A stretch of 64,000 nt of DNA from JAYRSJ01 sp041920215 (GCA_041920215.1 JAYRSJ010000006.1:62001-126000); one strand, 5' to 3'; counted from the stretch's first letter, positions 1 through 9,067 are shown. Program-made: numbers and translations. Notes: a model not told the origin generated them from the letters alone.

Positions 1-1008
1 CTTGGCGTTCTCGCGCGAGCGCTGGACCAGGGCCTCGCTGCCCTCGATGCCCAACACCTCACGCGCCAAGGTGGCCAGCGGCAGCGTGAAATTGCCCAGA
101 CCGCAGAACCAGTCGATGACCCGCTCATTCGGCTGGACCTGCAAGAGGCGCAACGCGCGTCCGACCAGCACCGCATTGATTTGCGGATTCACCTGGGTGA
201 AATCGGTCGGCTTGAAGGGCATCACGACGCCGAACTCGGGCAGCGCATAGCTCAGCTCCGGGCCACCGTCGTCCAACAGATGCACCGTGTCCGGTCCCTT
301 GGGCTGGAGCCACCACTGCACAGCCGGATGCTCCGCCGCGAATGCCCGAAGCTTGCGTTTGTCGCTCTCGGGCAGCGGATTCAGATGCCGCAGCACCAGC
401 GCAATGACCTGATCACCCATCGCCAACTCGATCTGCGGCAGGCGGTCTCGCTCCTCCATGCTGGCAACCAACTCACGCAAGGGCATCAGCATGGCGCTGA
501 CAAGGGGCGGCACCACCTTGCATACCTGCATATCGGCCACATAGCGACTCTTGCGTTCGTGGAATCCGATCAAGACCTGACCCTTCTTCGCCACATAGCG
601 CACCGAGAAGCGGGCGCGGTAGCGATAGCCCCAGGCCGGGCCCTCGATGGGGCGCAGCAGGGTTTCAGGTTTGACCTTGCCCAAATGCCAGAGGTTGTCC
701 TCGACGACACGCTGTTTGACAGCCACTTGGGCGGCGGGATGCAAATGCTGCATCTTGCAACCGCCGCAAGCCCCTGCGTGCAGGCCGAAATGGGGGCAAG
801 CCGGTGCGACGCGCTGCGCACTCTCGCGTCGCAGCGCCACCAACGCGCCCTGCTCCCAGTTGTTCTTCTTGCGGCCTACTGTGACCTGCACTTCCTCGCC
901 GGGCAGTGCGCCCTCGATAAAGACGACCTTGCCTTCGGTATTGTGGGCCACGCCCTGGGCTTCGAGGTCCAGCGATTCGACCTTGAGCCATTCGTTCTGT
1001 TGCGTCAT
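1..1008 (-). CDS. rlmD: 23S rRNA (uracil-1939-C5)-methyltransferase RlmD, partial
   Basis: The first 336 residues of a RumA/RlmD-type enzyme, which uses S-adenosylmethionine to methylate U1939 of 23S rRNA; the 3' end lies outside the window. An N-terminal TRAM-like beta domain is followed by the Fe-S cluster cysteines Cys71, Cys81 and Cys84 in CPHFGLHAGACGGC. Near the cut end the SAM-binding segment DWFCGLGNFTLPLA is visible. The catalytic cysteine and C-terminal part are not in view. It starts at an ATG 29 bases downstream of the rpoS stop and is the last visible gene of the surE-pcm-nlpD-rpoS-rlmD run. The family call is firm. Confidence 0.93.
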   Translation of the reverse strand, partial: MTQQNEWLKVESLDLEAQGVAHNTEGKVVFIEGALPGEEVQVTVGRKKNNWEQGALVALRRESAQRVAPACPHFGLHAGACGGCKMQHLHPAAQVAVKQRVVEDNLWHLGKVKPETLLRPIEGPAWGYRYRARFSVRYVAKKGQVLIGFHERKSRYVADMQVCKVVPPLVSAMLMPLRELVASMEERDRLPQIELAMGDQVIALVLRHLNPLPESDKRKLRAFAAEHPAVQWWLQPKGPDTVHLLDDGGPELSYALPEFGVVMPFKPTDFTQVNPQINAVLVGRALRLLQVQPNERVIDWFCGLGNFTLPLATLAREVLGIEGSEALVQRSRENAK

Positions 1009-1037
1009 GGCTGGGATTATCCCAGCCCGCAGCCCCT

Positions 1038-2072
1038 TCAGAAGATGGCGTCCCGGTTGATGCCATGCCGCATCATGTTGCGCTTAAGCTTGGCCAGCGC
1101 CTCGATCTGGATCTGGCGTATGCGCTCGCGCGTCAAGCCCAAGCGGGTCGCCAGCACATCCAGCGTCTCAGGCTCGCGATCCGCCAGCCCGTAACGCCCG
1201 GCCAGTACCTCACGCTCGCGCTCGTTCAGTGCGGCCAAGCCGTGTGAGAGCAAAGCCTCCAGTTCGTGACTGAGGCGCAGACCCATAGGATCGACGGCCT
1301 GATCGTCAGCCACCAAATCCATCATCGACTCGCCGCCCTCGCCATTGCGGTCCACCGGCGAATCCAGGGAACTGGGCAGTTCAGCAAAAGCCAGCAGCTC
1401 GGCCACATGCGATAAAGGCTGTCCGAGCAACTCAGCAATGTCCTCGGCCCTGACCAGGGCCTCGCTGCCACTCTGACTGCGCAACGCCTCCAGGGCGCGG
1501 CGCGCCTTCAGCACATGGTTGAGCTCCCGAACGATGTGCACAGGCAGACGCACCAAGCGCGCCTGATGCATCAGCGCCCGCTCGACGCTCTGGCGTATCC
1601 ACCAGCTCGCATAGGTGGAGAAGCGAAATCCGCGCTCGGGCTCAAACTTGCCGATCGCATGCATCAGTCCCAGATTACCTTCTTCGATGAGGTCACTCAT
1701 CGGCAAGCCACGACCCAGATAGTTTTTCGCAATGCTGACGACTAGGCGCAGATTGTGTTCAATCATCGCCTGGCGCGCCTTGAAGTCGCCGGCCCGCGCA
1801 CGAGTCGCCGTTTCATATTCCTGCTGAGGGCTTAGCAGCGGTGTGCGGCGGATGTCACGCAAGTAGGCCTGCAAGGCATTGCCAAGCTCAAGTTCTGCCG
1901 GCGCTCCTACGCCATTGCCCAGCAGTACCGTCTCTTCGCCATCAGACGGCGGGGTACCGTCCGCCTGGGTATCGTGCCCCGCACCCGCGATGGCCTCAAC
2001 AAAATCAGCCCTTTGCGCCAGGACCGGCGCAAACGCGGTTGTCGTGTGGTTGTGCGGAGCTGCTCGCTTCAT
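1038..2072 (-). CDS. rpoS: RNA polymerase sigma factor RpoS (sigma-38)
   Basis: Sigma-70 family stationary-phase and general-stress sigma factor of 344 residues, close to the usual 330 to 350. A variable N-terminal tail of about 65 residues precedes region 1.2 (LQAYLRDIRRTPLLSP). Region 2 carries the core-binding and -10 recognition helices (SDLIEEGNLGLMHAI and FSTYASWWIRQSVERAL). Region 3 follows, and region 4 ends in the -35 helix (LGLTRERIRQIQIEALAKLK). It sits 31 bases after nlpD; in many proteobacteria a main rpoS promoter lies inside nlpD, so transcription from within 2104-3012 is likely but not shown here. The ribosome-binding site is weak by eye, compatible with translational control. 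Confidence 0.97.
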   Translation of the reverse strand: MKRAAPHNHTTTAFAPVLAQRADFVEAIAGAGHDTQADGTPPSDGEETVLLGNGVGAPAELELGNALQAYLRDIRRTPLLSPQQEYETATRARAGDFKARQAMIEHNLRLVVSIAKNYLGRGLPMSDLIEEGNLGLMHAIGKFEPERGFRFSTYASWWIRQSVERALMHQARLVRLPVHIVRELNHVLKARRALEALRSQSGSEALVRAEDIAELLGQPLSHVAELLAFAELPSSLDSPVDRNGEGGESMMDLVADDQAVDPMGLRLSHELEALLSHGLAALNEREREVLAGRYGLADREPETLDVLATRLGLTRERIRQIQIEALAKLKRNMMRHGINRDAIF

Positions 2073-2103
2073 GACTCAGCACCGCTTGCATGAAGCGCAA
2101 CGG

Positions 2104-3012
2104 TCAGCGCGGCGGCAGAACCCGCGCCGGATCCACCGGCTTGCCTTGCTTGCGCACCTCAAAGTGCAGCTTGACCGAATCCGCATCGCTGGAACCCATC
2201 TCGGCGATCTGCTGCCCTTTGCGAACCGCTTGATCTTCCTTGACCAGCAAGGACTGGTTGTGCGCGTAGGCCGTCAGATATGTGGCGTTGTGCTTGATGA
2301 TGACCAGATTGCCGTAACCGCGCAAGCCCGAACCCGCATAAACAACCCGACCATCCGCCGCGGCGTAGACAGGGTCCCCGGCCTTGCCGGCAAAGGCCAA
2401 GCCCTTGTTGCGTTGCTCGTCGAACTGCGTCACGACGGCACCTGCCGCGGGCCAGGCCCAAGGCACGTTGTCGTCCGCCGAGCCGTTGCCGGCCACCGGC
2501 ACACTTGCCACCGCTGGCGCTGATCCGGCCCCTGCCACCGAGGCCGCAGCGGAGGCCGCGACCGAAGCGCCGGGTCGGGCTTCAAGCGGCCGCGACTCGA
2601 CCTTGGCGCTGGTCACGGGCTTGGCGCTCACGGCCACATCAGCAGCGGGCGCAATCACACGCAAGACCTGTCCCACCTCAATGCGGTTCGGATTTTCGAG
2701 ATTGTTCCAGCGCACCAGATCGCGCCAGTTCTGGCCATTCTCCAGAGCGATACGCAGCAAGGTGTCACCCGGTTTAACACTGTAGTAGCCCGGCTTGCCG
2801 GCGTTCTCGGCACCGGGCAAAGGCGATGCGCTGTCGGCAGGCACGGCCGGGGCGCTAGGCACCGTGGCAGGCGGCACTGGTGCGCTTGTACGTCCGGTAC
2901 TGCGATCCTCCACCGGCGCGCGATGCTTGGGGGACGCGCAACCAGCCATCACCGCGCTTACCGCCACCATAAGCCAGAGGACTGGCCGCGTCACTGTCTT
3001 GTTCGGATGCAT
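2104..3012 (-). CDS. nlpD: NlpD-type LysM/M23 lipoprotein, amidase activator
   Basis: Outer-membrane lipoprotein of 302 residues that in other species activates periplasmic amidases during cell separation. I start at the ATG giving MHPNKTVTRPVLWLMV, because it leads directly into a signal sequence ending at the lipobox AGC; an upstream in-frame ATG would add 23 residues before the signal. A LysM domain (about residues 78-120, YYSVKPGDTLLRIA) binds peptidoglycan. The C-terminal M23 domain (about 190-300) lacks the His and Asp metal ligands of active endopeptidases at the NKGLAFAG position. It is therefore probably non-catalytic, as in E. coli NlpD. The linker is Ala/Val/Pro-rich. Confidence 0.93.
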   Translation of the reverse strand: MHPNKTVTRPVLWLMVAVSAVMAGCASPKHRAPVEDRSTGRTSAPVPPATVPSAPAVPADSASPLPGAENAGKPGYYSVKPGDTLLRIALENGQNWRDLVRWNNLENPNRIEVGQVLRVIAPAADVAVSAKPVTSAKVESRPLEARPGASVAASAAASVAGAGSAPAVASVPVAGNGSADDNVPWAWPAAGAVVTQFDEQRNKGLAFAGKAGDPVYAAADGRVVYAGSGLRGYGNLVIIKHNATYLTAYAHNQSLLVKEDQAVRKGQQIAEMGSSDADSVKLHFEVRKQGKPVDPARVLPPR

Positions 3013-3125
3013 GCGCTTTCTATTTCCCTTGCGTGGACCCAACGAAGCTAGGTTCTCGATGGGTCCGCCCCTCCGGGGCAATGGTAGATGTGATGCGACC
3101 TAACACCTGGGCGGGGGCCGCATGG

Positions 3126-3962
3126 CTAAACCGCACCGGATTTTAAGGGCACGAACAAGACCGGCTCATGCAGGGTCCTGCGCAGCTGGCTGCCCCCCCC
3201 TTCCATACAGTGATCGACGACCACCAGCACCTGCCCCCGCCCACCAGGCGATTGCATGGGCGCAACCAAGCGCCCCCCCGGCGCCAACTGCTCCAACCAG
3301 GCGTCGGGCAGTTCCTCGCCACCCGCGGCGGCGATGATGCTGTCGTAGGGCCCGCCCGGCGCGTGGCCAAGCCGACCGTCACCCCATATCAGGCGAACGC
3401 CACGCACCTGAAGCGCGTCCAGATGAACCCTGGCCTTGTCGTGCAGAGGGCGCAGCCGCTCGATACTGACCGTCTGAGCAGCCAACCGCGCCAGCACGGC
3501 CGCCTGGTAGCCGCAACCGGTGCCAATCTCCAGCACGCGGCCCAGGCGTCCACGCTGTCGGGCGGATTCGCCAGCCATCAGCAGCGCGATCATGCGCCCC
3601 ACCACTGAAGGCTTGGATATCGTCTGTCCATGGCCGATCGGAAGGCTGGTGTCTTCGTAGGCCTGGGTGGCAAGCGCACTGTCGACGAACACATGTCGCT
3701 GCACATCGGCCAGGGCCTGCAGCACCAACTCGTCCTGCAGTCCCTCGCGCCGCAGCCGCTGAACCATACGCAGTCGCACCCCAGCCGAATCCAGCCCCAG
3801 CCCCAAGGGTGCGGCCTGCTTGGACGCATCAGCCGCGGCCTGGCGCAGATGCCGCTGCGGCATCAGCACCTCGCGTGCTACCGCGGGCTTGCCGGCACGC
3901 TCCGCCAGGCGATCCAGTGGCAGCGGGAAGCGGCGCTTGGCCGGCGCCTCACCCTCGCTCAT
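3126..3962 (-). CDS. pcm: Protein-L-isoaspartate O-methyltransferase
   Basis: Cytoplasmic SAM-dependent repair enzyme that methylates isoaspartyl residues of damaged proteins; 278 residues. The chosen ATG overlaps the surE stop as ATGA, which fixes the start better than an ATG nine codons upstream. The SAM motif VLEIGTGCGYQAAVLA lies near residues 135-150, and the family segment GHGQTISKPSVVGRM comes before it. The roughly 60-residue N-terminal extension (AKRRFPLPLDRLAERAG and onward) is longer than in E. coli Pcm. surE-pcm-nlpD-rpoS order is conserved in many proteobacteria. An eight-C run at 3193-3200 encodes Gly-Gly-Gly near the C terminus. Confidence 0.95.
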   Translation of the reverse strand: MSEGEAPAKRRFPLPLDRLAERAGKPAVAREVLMPQRHLRQAAADASKQAAPLGLGLDSAGVRLRMVQRLRREGLQDELVLQALADVQRHVFVDSALATQAYEDTSLPIGHGQTISKPSVVGRMIALLMAGESARQRGRLGRVLEIGTGCGYQAAVLARLAAQTVSIERLRPLHDKARVHLDALQVRGVRLIWGDGRLGHAPGGPYDSIIAAAGGEELPDAWLEQLAPGGRLVAPMQSPGGRGQVLVVVDHCMEGGGSQLRRTLHEPVLFVPLKSGAV

Positions 3963-4708
3963 GGCTGCAAGCCCAGACGCGAACGCCATGCTGGTAGCTC
4001 CGCATGGTCGGACAGATCAACCTGCAAGGGCGTGATCGACACCTGGCCTTGCGCCACGGCATGGAAATCCGTGCCCTCGCCGGCATCGCGCGCGTCGCCG
4101 GCGGGGCCTATCCAATAAATCGTCTCGCCACGAGGGTTGGTCTGACAAATCACCGGCTCGCTGGCATGACGCCTGCCTAGCCGGGTGATGCGGCGCGGCA
4201 GTGCGCCCACATCGGCGCGATTGGGCATGTTCACATTGAGCAAAAAGGGCGTGCCGAGGCCACCAGCGATCACCTGCTCGACGATGACGCGCGCGGTCTG
4301 CGCAGCTGCCCTCAACTCGCCCCAGCCCTTCTCGGCCTGCGAGAAGGCGATGGACGGAATGCCGAACAGATAGCCCTCGGTGGCTGCGGCCACCGTACCC
4401 GAGTACAGCGTGTCATCGCCCATATTGGCGCCGTTGTTGATACCCGACAGCACCAGATCGGGACGGTAGCCAAGCAATCCGGTCAGCGCCAGATGCACGC
4501 AGTCGGAGGGCGTCCCGTTGACGTAGCGAAAGCCATTGGCAGCACTGAAGACCGACAACGGACGCCCCAGCGTCAACGCATTCGAGGTGCCACTGGCATT
4601 CTGTTCAGGCGCAATTACATCGATCTGCCCCAGGCCCTGACAGGCCTCCACCAGCGCCTGCAAGCCGGGAGCCAGATAACCGTCGTCGTTCGCAATCAGG
4701 ATACGCAT
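3959..4708 (-). CDS. surE: 5'/3'-nucleotidase SurE
   Basis: Metal-dependent nucleoside-monophosphate phosphatase of 249 residues, a usual length. The start MRILIANDDG places the metal-binding Asp8-Asp9 pair at the N terminus as in all SurE proteins, so 23 upstream in-frame codons are excluded. Other family marks are APEQNASGTSNALT, VNGTPSDCVHLAL, LVLSGINNGANMGDDTLYSGTV and NVNMP. Its stop overlaps the pcm start by four bases, implying coupled translation in a stationary-phase survival operon that continues to rpoS. Confidence 0.97.
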   Translation of the reverse strand: MRILIANDDGYLAPGLQALVEACQGLGQIDVIAPEQNASGTSNALTLGRPLSVFSAANGFRYVNGTPSDCVHLALTGLLGYRPDLVLSGINNGANMGDDTLYSGTVAAATEGYLFGIPSIAFSQAEKGWGELRAAAQTARVIVEQVIAGGLGTPFLLNVNMPNRADVGALPRRITRLGRRHASEPVICQTNPRGETIYWIGPAGDARDAGEGTDFHAVAQGQVSITPLQVDLSDHAELPAWRSRLGLQP

Positions 4709-4801
4709 GGCGTCATTGTAGGCAGGGCGTCGCCTAGGCGACCGGGGATAGCAGAGGCAGGACCTATCATGAATCAATCAACTCAAGCGCGGGGATTGAC
4801 G

Positions 4802-5776
4802 ATGCATGCATGGTTGTGCGAGACGCCCGAGGGCGTGGAGGCTCTGAACTGGCGTGAGCTGCCGACACCGGAGCCCGGGCCAGGCCAGATCCGGGTGGCC
4901 ATAGCGGCGGCCAGCCTGAATTTCCCTGACCTGCTGATCGTGCAGGGCAAGTACCAGATCAAGCCGCCCACACCCTTTGTGCCGGGCGCCGAGTTTGCCG
5001 GTTGTGTCGAAGCCGTCGGCGAAGGCGTCAAACACCTGAAGCCGGGCGATTGGGTTGCAGCCTTCGCCGGCACTGGTGGCTTTGCCAGTCATGCCTGCAT
5101 TCCCGCGGCCTTGGCCATGCCCTTGCCCGCCGGCATCGACCCCAAGCGCGCGGCGGCCTTTGTCTGCACCTACGCAACCAGTCATCATGCGCTGATAGAC
5201 CGCGCCGCACTGCAGCCCGGCGAAACCGTGCTGGTACTCGGCGCCGCTGGTGGCGTAGGCACCGCCGCGATACAGATCGCCAAGGCGGCCGGTGCCCGCG
5301 TGATTGCTGCCGTGTCCAGCGAGGCCAAGGCTGCGCGCTGCCTCGAACTCGGTGCCGACGCAACGATCAACTACAGCGCGACCCCCTTGCGGGATGAGAT
5401 CAAGCGACTCTGTGCCGAGCAGGGACCGGATGTCATCTACGATCCGGTGGGCGGCGACTTGGCGGAGCCCGCCTTCCGCAGCATCGGCTGGCGCGGCCGC
5501 TACCTGGTGGTGGGGTTTGCCCAAGGCAACATCCCCGCCCTGCCTCTCAACCTTGCGCTGCTCAAGGGGGCATCGCTGGTGGGGGTGTTCTGGGGCGAGT
5601 TCGCCAAACGAGAGCCCAAACGCAATGCGGCGATGCTGGCCGAACTGCTGCGCTGGTGGCAAGAAGGGAAAATCCAGCCCGTGCTCGACCAGGTTCTGGA
5701 GATGCAGCAATTGCCGGCCGCCTTTGCCCGCATGCAGAGCCGCCAGGTCGTTGGCAAGGTGGTGCTGATCAACTGA
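4802..5776 (+). CDS. NADPH:quinone oxidoreductase family protein (zinc-independent MDR)
   Basis: A 324-residue medium-chain dehydrogenase/reductase of the quinone oxidoreductase type. The N-terminal GroES-like domain (EPGPGQIRVAIAAASLNFPD, FVPGAEFAGCVEAVGEGV) lacks the zinc-binding cysteines of alcohol dehydrogenases. The Rossmann motif LVLGAAGGVGTAAIQIAKAA lies at about residues 145-165. I use the ATG at 4802 because GGGGA sits about seven bases upstream; an in-frame ATG at 4769 would add 11 residues. It is divergent from surE. The substrate cannot be told from sequence; such enzymes reduce quinones or reactive enones. Confidence 0.88.
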   Translation: MHAWLCETPEGVEALNWRELPTPEPGPGQIRVAIAAASLNFPDLLIVQGKYQIKPPTPFVPGAEFAGCVEAVGEGVKHLKPGDWVAAFAGTGGFASHACIPAALAMPLPAGIDPKRAAAFVCTYATSHHALIDRAALQPGETVLVLGAAGGVGTAAIQIAKAAGARVIAAVSSEAKAARCLELGADATINYSATPLRDEIKRLCAEQGPDVIYDPVGGDLAEPAFRSIGWRGRYLVVGFAQGNIPALPLNLALLKGASLVGVFWGEFAKREPKRNAAMLAELLRWWQEGKIQPVLDQVLEMQQLPAAFARMQSRQVVGKVVLIN

Positions 5777-5896
5777 GGGAAGATCAGTCGGGCCGCCATT
5801 TCTGCGCTGCAACAATCCGCTACCTTGCCCTGCTTTCGCGGGGCATTCGCCCACTCGCTTCTCGGCTAGGATGAGGCCCGAGCGGAGCCGCACACT

Positions 5897-6649
5897 ATGG
5901 CAGTCAAAGTCCTGATCATCGAAGACAACCCAGTCGCCCGAAGCTTTCTATGCCGCGTGGTGCGGGAGAGCTTTAGCGATGCCATGGAGATTACCGAAGC
6001 CGGGGATCTCGAGGGCGCACGTCGGCACGTGGCACGGGTAAGCCAGGAGCATCCCGAGACCGGCTTCAAGCTGATCCTCGTCGACCTCGAACTGCCGGAC
6101 GGCAATGGCATGGAGTTTCTGGCCGAGCTAGCCGGCTCGCCCGCCGTCAAGGTGGTGACCACGCTGTACTCCGATGATGACCATCTCTTCCCTGCCCTGC
6201 AGTGCGGCGCCGACGGCTACCTGCTGAAGGAAGACCGTTTCGAGGTGCTGGTGGAAGAGCTGCAGCGCATCGTGCGCGGCCAACCGCCGCTGTCGCCGGC
6301 CATCGCGCGCCGGCTTCTCTCGCACTTCCGCCCCGGCTCGACAGGCGACAGCGGCCCGATGAGCCTCAACAGCGCACTCAACTCCGGCTTTAGCCCACTG
6401 TCGTCCAGCGCCAGCCCAAGCAGCCGCGGCGTAGTACTGGATCCACCGCCCGAATGGGAGCGCCTGACGCCCCGCGAGAACGAGGTGCTGACCTACTTGA
6501 GCAAGGGCTTCACGATCAAGGAGATCGCCAATCTGATGGGCATCAAGTGGTTCACCGTCAATGACCACATCAAGTCCATCTACAAGAAGCTCAATGTCTC
6601 CAGCCGCGCCGAGGCAGCGGTGCTGGCGAGTAAGCAGGGCTTGGTCTAA
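5897..6649 (+). CDS. Orphan LuxR/NarL-type response regulator
   Basis: A 250-residue two-component response regulator. The receiver domain (1-125) has acidic residues IIEDN at the N terminus, a phosphoacceptor Asp63 in LILVDLELPDG, and the conserved Lys in GYLLKEDRF. A Ser/Gly-rich linker (about 150-180) leads to a LuxR helix-turn-helix (185-245, LTPRENEVLTYLSKGF, IKEIANLMGI, VNDHIKSIYKKLNVSSRAEA). No histidine kinase gene is adjacent, so its partner is encoded elsewhere. The HTH motif VNDHIKSIYKKL departs slightly from the common VKxHxxxIxxKL. Targets are unknown. Confidence 0.9.
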   Translation: MAVKVLIIEDNPVARSFLCRVVRESFSDAMEITEAGDLEGARRHVARVSQEHPETGFKLILVDLELPDGNGMEFLAELAGSPAVKVVTTLYSDDDHLFPALQCGADGYLLKEDRFEVLVEELQRIVRGQPPLSPAIARRLLSHFRPGSTGDSGPMSLNSALNSGFSPLSSSASPSSRGVVLDPPPEWERLTPRENEVLTYLSKGFTIKEIANLMGIKWFTVNDHIKSIYKKLNVSSRAEAAVLASKQGLV

Positions 6650-6754
6650 CACCCACCACTCCCACCCACCGGGCGCAGGCATCATTTGGCCGGGGCCCCG
6701 CCTGCCGACCCGCAAGGTTGACAGAGTCGCCGAGAAATGGGAGCACAAAGCAAA

Positions 6755-6782
6755 ACAGGCGCCTTGCGGCGCCTGTTTTTTT
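6755..6782. terminator. Rho-independent terminator, probably bidirectional
   Basis: Perfect stem ACAGGCGCC/GGCGCCTGT with a TTGC loop, followed by a T run on the plus strand and preceded by AAAA, which reads as T on the minus strand. It can end the response regulator (plus, stop at 6649) and tRNA-His (minus, 3' end at 6790). Confidence 0.85.
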
Positions 6783-6789
6783 GTCTATT

Positions 6790-6866
6790 TGGGGTGGCTG
6801 ATGGGACTCGAACCCACGACGACCAGAATCACAATCTGGGACTCTACCAACTGAGCTACAGCCACC
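6790..6866 (-). tRNA. tRNA-His (GTG anticodon)
   Basis: Full cloverleaf of 77 bases with encoded CCA. The anticodon loop TTGTGAT gives GTG, decoding CAC/CAU. The acceptor stem GTGGCTG/CAGCCAC is perfect. An extra G at the 5' end opposite C73 is the histidine identity element G-1. The T-loop TTCGAGT and D-arm AGCTCAGTTGG are standard. Confidence 0.98.
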
Positions 6867-6949
6867 GCAGAGCCAATTATTATAAGCAGGATTTACTGCG
6901 CCTGGGAAGAAGTTTTTTCTTTTACTCAGAGCCGCAGGGGCACGCGCGA

Positions 6950-8842
6950 TCAGGAGGCCGGCTTGGCGCTCAGCTTGGTCTTCAGACGCGCTTTCAAGGC
7001 CTCGTAGTAAGCCTGCGACTCAGCAGCCGTCCAGGCCTGGGCATACTGCTGGGCGGCCCGCTGGTTGTCGATCACTGCAGGGTCACGCGGCTGCAGCTTG
7101 TTAATACGGGCCAGCACATACAGTCCCTCGCCCGCATCAACACCCACATAGGCTGGCAGTTTGGTAGCGTCGGCGCTCAGCACCGCCTCGAGTGCCTTGC
7201 GCGGTAGCTGCGCCGCTTTAGCGCGTGATACAAACACAGGCTCAGCCAAGCCTTCGGCAGCACCCGAGGCACGCAGTGCCGCCAGCCGCTCCTCACCCGC
7301 CTTGACGGCCATCTCGCCGGCACGCTTGCGCTGCAACATTGCCCTTACCTGAACCTGTACGTCGGCCAGCGCAGGCAGGCGTGCCGGGCGGTGCTCGATC
7401 ACGCGTGCGGCCACCAATTGGTTAGGCGCAGCCTCGACCGCCTCGGTGTTGCGCTTGCTGCGTAGTGACTCGTCGCTGAACACCGCTGCCAGCAGCTTGG
7501 GCGATGCCAGCACGCCACTGACGTTGGGTTGCGGCTGACGCTGAACGATGGCCGTGCGGATGCTGAGCTTGGCCAGATCGGCAGCCGGCTTCAGGCTGTC
7601 GCTCTGCTCGTAGGCGGTGTTGTTGAACTGCTCGGCCAGCTCGGTGAAGCGCTTCTGGGCCTGTTGGCGGCGTACCTCCTGCTCGAGCTCGGCACGTACG
7701 TCTTCAAAGCTCTTGCGCTCACCACCGCGCTGCCCGGTCAGCTGGATCACGTGGTAGCCAAAATCGGACTCCACCACATTGCTGATCTCGCCAGCCTTCA
7801 GCGCATAGACGGCATCCTCGAAGGGTTTGACCATCGCCCCGCGCCCGAAAAACTCCAGATCCCCGCCATTGGGCGCCGAGCCCTCGTCCTGCGAGTTCTT
7901 GCGTGCCAGTTCAGCGAACGCGGCCGGCGTCTTGCGGGCCTCGAGCAGCAGTTCCTCGGCACGCGCCTTGGCCTTTGAGCGTTCGGCAGCCGGTGCATCT
8001 TTGTCGGCCTTGATCAAGATATGGCTCGCACGACGCTCCTCGGCCACGGTGTAGCGCGACTGGTTCTCGTCATAGTACTTGCGCAGATCGGCCTCGGGCA
8101 CCGAGATCTGCGCCTGCAGCGCCTCCAGATCCAGCACCACGTACTCGATTTGAGCCGACTCGGGCAGCTGAAAGCTCTTGCTATTGGTCGGATCCTTGTA
8201 GAAGGCCTCGACATCCGCATCACTCAGGCTCACCTGGGCGATGAAGTCTGCCGCGCTGAAGAACTGCAGTTGCAGCTCGCGCTGTTGCAGCAAGGCATCA
8301 AAGGCCACCGTGGCATTGGCTGCGTTGCTCAGCGGCGAGCCGGCAATGCCCTGCATGACCTGACGCTGGCCCAGGTCCTGCCGCAAGCGTTGAACGAACA
8401 TCTCCGAGCTCATGCCCTGGGCCGCCAGCAGATTCTTGTTGACCGTGCCATCGGCATTGCGCAGGAAGGCGAACTCGGGCGAGCTGCGGAACAGCGACTG
8501 CAGGCGCTCATCGCTGACCAGCAGGTGCTGCTTGGCGGCCGCGGTCTGCATCACGCGCTCGCGCACCAGTTGCTCCAAGGTCTCCTTCTTGAACTCGGGC
8601 GTGTCGAACAGCTTGGCGTCCAGCTGCGGGTTCTGCGAGCGCATGCGCTCCGCATACTGTCGATTGGCCGCATCCCACTCGGTCTGCGTGATCTTGCGGC
8701 CATCGACCGTGGCGACCGCGTTATTGCCGGCATCCATGAAGCTGCTGTAGCCCTCGACACCCACCAGCACGAAAGCAGGCAGGATCAGGATCAGCAGGAT
8801 GAACTGGAACAGCCGATTGTGGGTGCGAACAAACTCAAACAT
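6950..8842 (-). CDS. ppiD: Periplasmic peptidyl-prolyl isomerase/chaperone PpiD
   Basis: Inner-membrane-anchored periplasmic foldase of 630 residues, the usual PpiD size. One transmembrane segment near residues 12-30 (LFQFILLILILPAFVLVGV) is followed by a SurA-N-like chaperone region to about 240. A parvulin domain (about 265-365: RRASHILIKAD, GGDLEFFGRG, ESDFGYHVIQLTG) and a second degenerate rotamase-like C-terminal region follow. AGAGGT lies upstream of the ATG. In E. coli, and often in Burkholderiales, it lies downstream of an HU gene, as here. It assists proteins leaving the Sec translocon. Confidence 0.93.
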   Translation of the reverse strand: MFEFVRTHNRLFQFILLILILPAFVLVGVEGYSSFMDAGNNAVATVDGRKITQTEWDAANRQYAERMRSQNPQLDAKLFDTPEFKKETLEQLVRERVMQTAAAKQHLLVSDERLQSLFRSSPEFAFLRNADGTVNKNLLAAQGMSSEMFVQRLRQDLGQRQVMQGIAGSPLSNAANATVAFDALLQQRELQLQFFSAADFIAQVSLSDADVEAFYKDPTNSKSFQLPESAQIEYVVLDLEALQAQISVPEADLRKYYDENQSRYTVAEERRASHILIKADKDAPAAERSKAKARAEELLLEARKTPAAFAELARKNSQDEGSAPNGGDLEFFGRGAMVKPFEDAVYALKAGEISNVVESDFGYHVIQLTGQRGGERKSFEDVRAELEQEVRRQQAQKRFTELAEQFNNTAYEQSDSLKPAADLAKLSIRTAIVQRQPQPNVSGVLASPKLLAAVFSDESLRSKRNTEAVEAAPNQLVAARVIEHRPARLPALADVQVQVRAMLQRKRAGEMAVKAGEERLAALRASGAAEGLAEPVFVSRAKAAQLPRKALEAVLSADATKLPAYVGVDAGEGLYVLARINKLQPRDPAVIDNQRAAQQYAQAWTAAESQAYYEALKARLKTKLSAKPAS

Positions 8843-8896
8843 CGTTGACCTCTAACAGGCAGTGCGCTGGCTTGTGTGCCACGCCTGCAAACACGA

Positions 8897-8922
8897 CAAA
8901 GGCGAACCGCGGTTCGCCTTTG
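8897..8922. terminator. Palindromic terminator downstream of tRNA-Val
   Basis: A perfect 26-base inverted repeat, CAAAGGCGAACCG followed by its complement, between tRNA-Val and ppiD. It can form a GC-rich hairpin with flanking A/T. The T tract is short on both sides, so termination strength is uncertain. Confidence 0.6.
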
Positions 8923-8978
8923 CAATGGCTGTGATTGTAGTCGCCAGAACGCCGCGCCACAGGGCGGGGTCTGATGAC

Positions 8979-9054
8979 TGGTGGGTGCTAACGGGCTCGA
9001 ACCGCTGACCTACTCCGTGTAAAGGAGCCGCTCTACCAACTGAGCTAAGCACCC
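8979..9054 (-). tRNA. tRNA-Val (TAC anticodon)
   Basis: 76-base cloverleaf with encoded CCA and discriminator A. Acceptor GGGTGCT/AGCACCC is perfect, and the anticodon loop TTTACAC gives UAC (valine GUA/GUG). It lies 13 bases downstream of the HU gene and is probably cotranscribed with it. Confidence 0.98.
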
Positions 9055-9067
9055 GGGAATCCGGGAT

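Noticed and set aside
572..584. AAGACCTGACCCT matching the REP-like core, also at 10508-10520
   Set aside because: Both lie inside coding sequence and encode Gly-Gln-Val-Leu in rlmD and in the lipoprotein; shared codons explain the match and no palindrome arm accompanies it.
2104..3012. Active M23 endopeptidase
   Set aside because: The metal-binding His and Asp of catalytic members are replaced around NKGLAFAG, so an amidase-activator role is preferred.
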